Shown piece by piece: positions 57,810 to 64,000 of a DNA stretch of 64,000 nt. The DNA is taken from contig NZ_CP012898.1 in the NCBI RefSeq assembly GCF_001310225.1, positions 2,728,001-2,792,000 of the forward strand, in the 5' to 3' direction. The stretch is from Pseudalgibacter alginicilyticus. Lineage in GTDB: Bacteria; Bacteroidota; Bacteroidia; Flavobacteriales; Flavobacteriaceae. Below the pieces are notes generated by a model. That model was not told the origin of the DNA, ran no database searches, and saw only the letters and a program-made list of their open reading frames with translations. A program made the position numbers and the translations under genes. Every line of letters begins with the position of its first letter. Positions within the stretch are counted from its first letter, which is position 1.

Positions 57810-60254
57810 ATGTCCAAAAATATTGAACTTGAATTAGCTTGGGATTTTGTTGAAAAAACAGATAGAAATGTGTTTTTAACAGGAAAAGCAGGTACTGGAA
57901 AAACCACTTTTTTACACAATTTAAAAGAAAAATCTTTCAAAAGATTGGTGGTTGTGGCTCCTACAGGTGTTGCTGCCATTAATGCCAAAGGGGTTACCAT
58001 TCATTCGTTTTTCCAAATGGCTTTTGGCCCAATTTTACCAGAAGGCGTAGAGGTTTCAAATTCAGATTCTAAATTTCAGAGAAAATTCAATAAAAACAAA
58101 ATTGATATTATCAAATCTTTGGATTTACTGATTATTGATGAAATTAGTATGGTACGAGCTGATTTATTGGATGGTATCGATCAAGTTTTGAGACGCTATA
58201 AAGATCGAACGAAGGTTTTTGGAGGAGTGCAGGTGTTGATGATTGGAGATTTGCAACAGTTGTCGCCTGTGATAAAAGATGATGAGTGGCAACTGCTGAA
58301 ACCATATTATGAAACGCCATATTTTTTTAGTAGTCAGGTTTTTAAGAATTGTAATGCCATCAGTGTGGAGTTAAAACATATTTATAGACAAGATAATGAT
58401 GTGTTTATTAAAATTCTAAATGAAATTAGAAACAATAAGCTTACAAGTCAATCAGCTGATGAGTTGAATAAAAGATACCTCCCCAATTTTGTACCCCATG
58501 AAGATGATGGTTATATAACATTAACCACTCATAATAGTAGAGCCAACCACATGAATCAAATAGAGTTGGAAAGAATTAAAGAAGAATCGTCTGTTTATAA
58601 GGCAGTAGTAGACGGTAAATTTCCAGAATATTCGTTTCCAACTTATGAAAAACTGGAGCTTAAAAAAGGGGCTCAGGTCATGTTTGTGAAAAATGACAGT
58701 GACCCCGAAAAACGTTATTTCAATGGGAAAATAGGCAAGGTGATTCATTTGGACAAAGATGAAATAACTGTGCATTGTCCAGATGATGAATATAATATTA
58801 TAGTAACACCTGAAAAATGGGAGAATATTAGTTATACTATCAATTCAGAAACCAAAGAAATTACCGAAAAATTAAATGGTTCTTTTTTGCAAATGCCCTT
58901 GCGTTTGGCTTGGGCCATAACCATTCATAAAAGTCAGGGACTTACGTTTGATAAAGCCATTATTGATGCCCAAGCATCTTTTGCACATGGGCAAACTTAT
59001 GTTGCGTTAAGCAGATGCCGAACACTGGATGGTATTGTTTTAAAAAATCCTATAAATGTCAATAGCATTATTAATGATGCTCGGGTTACCACATTTAACG
59101 AAAATGTAGAAAATAACCCTCCAAATATTGAAATTTTAAATGAATCTCAAAAAGCCTATCAAATTAATTTAATTCAAGAATTGTTTAGTTTTTATGGGTT
59201 TTTGTATCCAGTGAATCGGTTGACAGATATTTATTATAAGAATTCGGGCAGCATCAAAGGGAATATGTTACCACCTATAGAAACCCTTAAAGAAAGTATT
59301 ACAAATTTTTTAAAAGTGAATGCTGGTTTTATAGCGCAATTAAAAAAAATAAGTCAAGATGTTGCCAAATTTGAAACAGACCCCACTATTCAAGAGCGTA
59401 TTCAAAAGGCATTAGACTATTTTATGGAATATACTAGAGAAAAAATTAAAACACCTTATTTAGCCTTAACATTTGCTACGGAAAACAAGGAAATTGATAA
59501 GGATATCAATAAACAGTTAGATAGTATTGAGGAGCAGTTGATGGTAAAACTGCATTGTTTTAACGGTTTGAAAGGTGAATATTCTAGTTTAAAATATCTG
59601 GAGCTGCGTGCCAAAGCCAAGTTTCAACAAGAGCGAAAGTCCACTATAAAGAAACCACAGCATGCTGACACTACGAAGCACCCTGTTTTATTTGAACAAT
59701 TACGGGAGATGCGAGGCAATTTTGCCGATGAAGAAGATGTACCACATTATGTTATTTTTAATCAAAACTCCTTGTATGGCATGTGTGAAATGCTTCCATT
59801 AACTCAAAAACAACTGAAAGCTGTTAACGGTATGGGGAAAGTACGCGTAGAAAAATATGGTGAGGCCATTTTAGAAATTATCAATGCCTATTGCACAAAA
59901 AACAACCTAGAACCTAAGGCATCTCTTTTCGCAGAAAAAGAAGAAAAAGAAGAAAAATCTAAAAAGAAGGATACCAAATTAGTATCTCTTGAACTTTTTA
60001 AAAATGGTTTGTCAGTTTTTGAGATTGCTAAAGAACGGAGTCTTACTGTGGGTACTATCAGCAATCATTTAGCTTATTTTATTCCAACTGGAGAAATAAA
60101 AATTATAGATTTAATGTCTGAAGAAAAATATCTTGAACTTAAAGATATTTTGGAAAAAACGAAGTTTGAAAACCTTTCAGAACTTAAAAGTAAAATAGAT
60201 GATAAATTTACATACGAGGAAATACGTTTGGTTACAAAAAATTTAAATACTTAA
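57810..60254 (+). CDS. PIF1-like SF1B helicase with HRDC and RecQ-type HTH C-terminal domains
   Basis: 814 residues. Walker A in TGKAGTGKTTFL (K31), VVAPTGVAAINAKGVTIHSFF (Ia), LLIIDEISMVRADLLDGID (II), GDLQQLSPV (III), AWAITIHKSQGLTFDKAIID (V) and YVALSRCRTLDGI (VI) give a complete PIF1/RecD-type helicase in about 1-430. A less conserved middle follows, then HRDC (about 620-705, LYGMCEMLPLTQKQLKAVNGMGKVRVEKYG), a Lys/Glu-rich linker, and an HTH_40-type domain (about 725-814, KNGLSVFEIAKERSLTVGTISNHLAYF). It would unwind DNA, probably forked or structured DNA. Single gene with its own promoter. Confidence 0.9.
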   Translation: MSKNIELELAWDFVEKTDRNVFLTGKAGTGKTTFLHNLKEKSFKRLVVVAPTGVAAINAKGVTIHSFFQMAFGPILPEGVEVSNSDSKFQRKFNKNKIDIIKSLDLLIIDEISMVRADLLDGIDQVLRRYKDRTKVFGGVQVLMIGDLQQLSPVIKDDEWQLLKPYYETPYFFSSQVFKNCNAISVELKHIYRQDNDVFIKILNEIRNNKLTSQSADELNKRYLPNFVPHEDDGYITLTTHNSRANHMNQIELERIKEESSVYKAVVDGKFPEYSFPTYEKLELKKGAQVMFVKNDSDPEKRYFNGKIGKVIHLDKDEITVHCPDDEYNIIVTPEKWENISYTINSETKEITEKLNGSFLQMPLRLAWAITIHKSQGLTFDKAIIDAQASFAHGQTYVALSRCRTLDGIVLKNPINVNSIINDARVTTFNENVENNPPNIEILNESQKAYQINLIQELFSFYGFLYPVNRLTDIYYKNSGSIKGNMLPPIETLKESITNFLKVNAGFIAQLKKISQDVAKFETDPTIQERIQKALDYFMEYTREKIKTPYLALTFATENKEIDKDINKQLDSIEEQLMVKLHCFNGLKGEYSSLKYLELRAKAKFQQERKSTIKKPQHADTTKHPVLFEQLREMRGNFADEEDVPHYVIFNQNSLYGMCEMLPLTQKQLKAVNGMGKVRVEKYGEAILEIINAYCTKNNLEPKASLFAEKEEKEEKSKKKDTKLVSLELFKNGLSVFEIAKERSLTVGTISNHLAYFIPTGEIKIIDLMSEEKYLELKDILEKTKFENLSELKSKIDDKFTYEEIRLVTKNLNT

Positions 60255-60340
60255 AAAATTAAGTATCCCAATTAAACTATTTATGTTTCATATAGTCTAT
60301 ATTTAACTGCATTTCAGTAGATTATTAAAATAGTTTAGCA

Positions 60341-61720
60341 ATGAATCAGAAACACATTCAGCATTTGTATTGGCGCGTAGGTTTTGGTATTTTACCAACA
60401 GAACTTGAAAATATTTCTAAGAAAAGCAAAAAGGAAGTAGTTGATAACCTATTTCAAATTTCCAAAAAGATAACACCTTTAGAAGTGGATGTATCAGACC
60501 TTGAAGAGTTATTTGGGGGGTCTTTTGATACAATAAAGGCTAATAGAAATCAAATTCAAAAACTAAGTAGGGAAAAAACACTTGAGTTGAATGTGGCATG
60601 GATAGATCGCTTAACATACCCCAAAGAATTGCTGAGAGAAAAAATGACTCTATTTTGGGCAAATCATTTTGTATGCGAAGACAATAATTATATATATACA
60701 CAAAATTTCCACAATACATTACGTCAATATGCATTAGGTAATTTTAAGGATTTTGTGATGGCTATTTCAAAAGAAGCTGCTATGACTAAATATTTAAATA
60801 CAAAGCAAAACAAAAAGCAAAAACCCAATGAAAATTTTGCTCGCGAACTCATGGAATTATTCACTTTAGGAGTTGGTAATTATACTGAAGAAGATATCAA
60901 AGAAAGTGCTAGAGCCTTCACTGGTTATGGCCATAATTTTGAAGGTGATTTTGTTTTTAGGCAGCGCCAACATGACGAAGGCGTAAAAACATTTTTTGGA
61001 AAAACAGGGGCGTTTAATGGCGATGATATCATTAATATTATTTTGAATGAGAGGCAATGTGCCAAATATATTTGTGGTAAATTATATCGTTATTTTGTGA
61101 ATGACACTATAAATGATGAGCATGTAAATCAAATGACAAATGTGTTTTATAAAGACTATGATATTGAAAACATTATGCGTTTTATTTTACTCTCTGATTG
61201 GTTTTATGATGAAAAAAACATAGGAACAAAAATAAAATCGCCTATGGAGTTATTAGTGGGAATGAGAAATGTAGTTCCTGTAGATTTTAAAAATGCGAAG
61301 CAGTTACTTAATATTCAAAAACTACTGGGGCAAATATTATTAAATCCGCCTAATGTTGCAGGGTGGAAAGGTGGTAGAAATTGGATAGACAGTAATACCA
61401 TTGTGTTGCGTTTAAAATTACCTTCATTACTTTTAAATCATGCCTATATTTCTAAAGCAGTAAGCGGAACTACTGATAGATTTTTAGAAACTAAAAAAGC
61501 TATTTTTAAAAAACAATTTGGTAAACGATTTAATACGGTTCCAGATTGGAATGTTTTTAACGCTGTGTTTAAAAATGTAGATGTAGATGATTTGGAAACT
61601 CTCATATTGGCTTGTAAAATGAATGATGGCGCCAGTCGTTATTTAGGAGCGTTAAGCAAAGTGTCTAAGCAAGAGTATTGTGTACAACTCATGTCATTAC
61701 CAGAATATCAAATGTGTTAA
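60341..61720 (+). CDS. DUF1800 domain-containing protein
   Basis: 459 residues. It opens with HLYWRVGFGILPTELEN and contains REKMTLFWANHF, PNENFARELMELFTLGVGNYTEEDIKESARAFTGY and NPPNVAGWKGGRNWIDS, all DUF1800 landmarks. Biochemical function unknown. No signal peptide is visible, unlike its partner. The next gene, DUF1501, begins two bases after the stop; the two families are almost always paired in bacteria, so they probably act together, perhaps on a secreted or cell-surface substrate. Confidence 0.9.
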   Translation: MNQKHIQHLYWRVGFGILPTELENISKKSKKEVVDNLFQISKKITPLEVDVSDLEELFGGSFDTIKANRNQIQKLSREKTLELNVAWIDRLTYPKELLREKMTLFWANHFVCEDNNYIYTQNFHNTLRQYALGNFKDFVMAISKEAAMTKYLNTKQNKKQKPNENFARELMELFTLGVGNYTEEDIKESARAFTGYGHNFEGDFVFRQRQHDEGVKTFFGKTGAFNGDDIINIILNERQCAKYICGKLYRYFVNDTINDEHVNQMTNVFYKDYDIENIMRFILLSDWFYDEKNIGTKIKSPMELLVGMRNVVPVDFKNAKQLLNIQKLLGQILLNPPNVAGWKGGRNWIDSNTIVLRLKLPSLLLNHAYISKAVSGTTDRFLETKKAIFKKQFGKRFNTVPDWNVFNAVFKNVDVDDLETLILACKMNDGASRYLGALSKVSKQEYCVQLMSLPEYQMC

Positions 61721-61722
61721 CT

Positions 61723-62913
61723 ATGAACAGAAGAAAATTTTTAAAACAATCGTCTTTGGCAACTAGCTTGTTTTTTGTTCCGAGTTTTGTAAAAGCTTTT
61801 GAGCAAGTGGCTAGCAAAACATTAGGTTATAAAAGATTGGTTATTATTCAACTATCAGGAGGGAATGATGGTTTAAACACAGTCATTCCTTTCAGAAATG
61901 ATTTATACTATAAAGAACGTCCAACTTTAGGAATTGCTAAAAATGATATTATAAAACTTAATGATGAGGTTGGCTTTAATAATAGCTTGGCACCTTTGAA
62001 ACGTTTGTATGATAATAGTAATGTGTCCATAATTAATAATGTGGGTTACCCCAACCCCAATCGATCTCATTTTAGGTCTATGGATATATGGCAAACAGCA
62101 ACAGATTCCATTAAATATTCGCAAAGCGGATGGATAGGCCGCTATTTAGATTACTATGGAAAGCATCCTCATAGTGCCATTGAAATAGATGATAGTTTAT
62201 CGTTAGCCATGAAAGGCGAAACATTAAATGCCATTGCTACTCAGGATTCAAGGGCATTTTATAACCTTTCTAAAGACCCATATTTTAAAAATATTCACAA
62301 ACACCAAAATGATGCTCATTTAAGTGAACATAATTTAGGGTATTTATATAAATCGCTTATTGCGGCCGAATCTTCAGCCAAGTATATTTATGAAACCAGT
62401 AAAACGGTTTCTTCAAATAAAGCGTATCCAAATAATGCTTTTTCAAAACAATTAAAAACAACCGCTCAGTTTATTAATTCAGGTTTGGAAACCAAAGTGT
62501 TTTATTTATCTTTAGGAGGATTTGATACACATTATAATCAACAAGGTAGACAGGATAAATTACTTGCAACATATGCAGAAGGCATAGAGGTATTTGTTCA
62601 TGATTTAAAAGATAGTAATTCTTTTAAAGATACATTAATATTGACTTTTTCAGAATTTGGACGCCGAGTAAAACAGAATGCAAGTATTGGTACAGATCAT
62701 GGAACAGCAAATAATATTTTTATTATTGGAGACCAATTAAAGAAGCCAGGGTTGTATAATAATATGGCAAGCTTAAGTGATTTAGATGATAATGGCGATT
62801 TAAAATTTGAAATAGATTTCAGAACCATTTATGCCACTGTTTTAGATAAATGGTTGGAAGTTGATGATAGAAAAATATTAAATAAATCGTTCAATCAGTT
62901 GAGTTTTATCTAA
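61723..62913 (+). CDS. DUF1501 domain-containing protein, Tat signal
   Basis: 396 residues. It starts MNRRKFLKQSSLATSLFFVPSFVKA, a twin-arginine (RRKFLK) export signal, so it is a folded periplasmic protein. The body resembles the alkaline phosphatase/sulfatase superfamily: QLSGGNDGLNTVIP, NPNRSHFRSMDIWQTA, SLGGFDTHYNQQGRQD, TFSEFGRRVKQNASIGTDHGTAN (metal-binding His and Asp likely). The substrate is unknown. The open frame reaches back to 61678 inside DUF1800, but the Tat motif fixes the ATG at 61723. Second gene of the DUF1800-DUF1501 unit. Confidence 0.92.
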   Translation: MNRRKFLKQSSLATSLFFVPSFVKAFEQVASKTLGYKRLVIIQLSGGNDGLNTVIPFRNDLYYKERPTLGIAKNDIIKLNDEVGFNNSLAPLKRLYDNSNVSIINNVGYPNPNRSHFRSMDIWQTATDSIKYSQSGWIGRYLDYYGKHPHSAIEIDDSLSLAMKGETLNAIATQDSRAFYNLSKDPYFKNIHKHQNDAHLSEHNLGYLYKSLIAAESSAKYIYETSKTVSSNKAYPNNAFSKQLKTTAQFINSGLETKVFYLSLGGFDTHYNQQGRQDKLLATYAEGIEVFVHDLKDSNSFKDTLILTFSEFGRRVKQNASIGTDHGTANNIFIIGDQLKKPGLYNNMASLSDLDDNGDLKFEIDFRTIYATVLDKWLEVDDRKILNKSFNQLSFI

Positions 62914-62977
62914 CACAATTAACAAACTTTATTTTTTAATAAAATAATCTTTTAAAGACTGACCGTGTGGAAACAAA

Positions 62978-63020
62978 AAACCTTGCTCCAATGCCGAAAT
63001 GTTCGGGAGAAACAAGGTTT
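62978..63020 (-). terminator. Long structured hairpin, candidate terminator
   Basis: Outer arms AAACCTTG (62978-62985) and CAAGGTTT (63013-63020), middle CTC/GAG and inner CCGAA/TTCGG around an ATG loop. Read on the minus strand it ends in six T, so it fits as terminator of the gene at 63116. Multi-part stems of this kind are unusual for a simple terminator, so another structured-RNA role is possible. Confidence 0.5.
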
Positions 63021-63115
63021 ATATAAACTGATTAATAGCAACACAAATGTCGGAATTTTTTTCGGAACTCGCAATCTATAAAGTTAACTTATGGTTAATT
63101 TTATTAACAAAGTAG

Positions 63116-64000
63116 TTAACTGTACTTCAATTTTCTTAGAATTCGTATAGATTCTTTATACAGAACATAAAGTTCGGAGCTATGTGCTTTTAAATATGGT
63201 TTTGCTTCGTTGAGTTTTTTTATAGCATCATGAAACAAATTAAGGTAGCAGATTAAATAGGTTACAGGTAAATTTTTTAAATCTAGTTCTTCATTAATAT
63301 TCAAAGGGATTCCTGTTTTGAGTTTTTCTAAAATAGCATTATTAGCATTGTAAATATGATACAATGCTTTTTTATCATATTGAGGTGGTTCAAACAGTAA
63401 TTTAGTTTCAATGGAATAAGTTGCGTTGTTTTCAAAACTAATAATAGTTTCTTCTAATTGATAGTATTTGTCTGCTTTTTGAAGTCCTAAATTTACATAC
63501 TCAATAATTTTAAAAGAATCGTCATCAATGGAAATAGAGACTTCATCTAAAGCAGAAAAGAATAAACGTACTTGTTCGTTAACCAATTCAATATCAACTC
63601 TTGAAAAGAATGTTTCATCTTTTAAAACCTTTTTTTGACCAGCCCAACATACCACGAAATATTCTTTAAAAACCTTGTATTGTGGATTGTAATCTTTACG
63701 TTTTTGCATAAAATCAAAAACGCCATTTAAAGTGTGCTCAATATTGTTTTGAGCATTAATTTCAATGGCCTCTACTATTTTAGAGTTTACATCTTTTATT
63801 TCAATATCAAACACTTTAGGCATACTGATACTTCCATCTCTAAAAAATACTGAGCCGCCATAATATTTCCAAATATTTTTTCTGAGTGAAGTGATTTTCC
63901 CTGTGGGTCTAATAGTTACTAAACCAACAACTTTATGGTCTGGTAAATGCGGAAACGGAATATTTTCATATTGAACAATGGGAGGATTGGTTAAATAAGC
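63116..64000 (-). CDS. Unrecognised protein, partial (start beyond the right edge)
   Basis: At least 294 codons. Besides the ATG at 63823, the frame is open for 59 more codons to the window edge with gene-like sequence (for example HKVVGLVTIRPTGKITSL and YYGGSVFFRDGSIS), so the true start lies outside. The visible protein is soluble, without membrane segments: a beta-rich first part, FVVCWAGQKKVLKDETFFSR near the middle, and a helical C-terminus (about the last 90 residues, with YLICYLNLFHDAIKKLNEAKPYLK). I do not recognise the family and see no catalytic motif. Confidence 0.7.
   Translation of the reverse strand, partial: AYLTNPPIVQYENIPFPHLPDHKVVGLVTIRPTGKITSLRKNIWKYYGGSVFFRDGSISMPKVFDIEIKDVNSKIVEAIEINAQNNIEHTLNGVFDFMQKRKDYNPQYKVFKEYFVVCWAGQKKVLKDETFFSRVDIELVNEQVRLFFSALDEVSISIDDDSFKIIEYVNLGLQKADKYYQLEETIISFENNATYSIETKLLFEPPQYDKKALYHIYNANNAILEKLKTGIPLNINEELDLKNLPVTYLICYLNLFHDAIKKLNEAKPYLKAHSSELYVLYKESIRILRKLKYS

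Overview
The window is a chromosomal segment of an AT-rich member of the Bacteroidota, almost certainly family Flavobacteriaceae. The evidence is the SusC/SusD pair, a hybrid two-component regulator, a type IX secretion (T9SS) cargo protein, an OmpA with thrombospondin-3 repeats, DUF4374, DUF1800 and DUF1501 genes, the conserved run purN / acpP / fabF / rnc / IPExxxVDY / pyk, and promoters with the Bacteroidota -7 element TAnnTTTG in place of a sigma70 -10 box. I see no phage, insertion sequence, CRISPR array or rRNA. The only recognisable stable RNA is one tRNA-Ala(GGC).

Layout. 1-6.8 kb: the start of tamB (cut by the left edge), an LpxH-type phosphatase, a poorly conserved AT-rich stretch holding one predicted GT-C-like membrane protein, then queD divergent from a 2OG-Fe(II) oxygenase, and a MATE exporter followed by two tiny membrane proteins; the tRNA follows. 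7.0-22.3 kb: a polysaccharide utilisation locus (PUL). Its minus-strand operon runs SusE/F-like lipoprotein, SusC, SusD, GH30, GH2 beta-galactosidase, and it is controlled by a divergent hybrid two-component system (HTCS). The likely substrate is a beta-galactan, possibly beta-1,6-linked. The 174-bp intergenic control region carries three phased repeats, and stem-loops without U-tracts bracket susC-susD.

22.3-32 kb: an alpha/beta hydrolase and an AddAB-like nuclease/helicase pair split by ompA, then superoxide dismutase and a tandem pair of short elements that look like small RNAs. 32-42.3 kb: a PurF-like amidotransferase/PRTase next to a PfkB kinase, a decayed T9SS gene beside an intact one, RNase H with purN, and the acpP-fabF-rnc and IPExxxVDY-pyk groups. 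42.3-46.4 kb: a TonB receptor plus DUF4374 lipoprotein (XusAB-like iron/siderophore uptake) under a promoter overlapped by a 23-bp near-perfect palindrome. 46.4-64 kb: dinB, a CYTH / YCII lipoprotein / EEP-nuclease group, penicillin-binding protein 1C with alpha-2-macroglobulin, a PIF1-like helicase with RecQ-type C-terminal domains, a DUF1800-DUF1501 pair, and an unrecognised gene that runs off the right edge.

The most interesting points are regulatory: the duplicated small-RNA-like element, the HTCS operator candidate, the PUL intercistronic stem-loops, the putative iron operator, and a terminator-like hairpin inside the rnc coding sequence. All functional calls come from reading motifs by eye; no database search was run.
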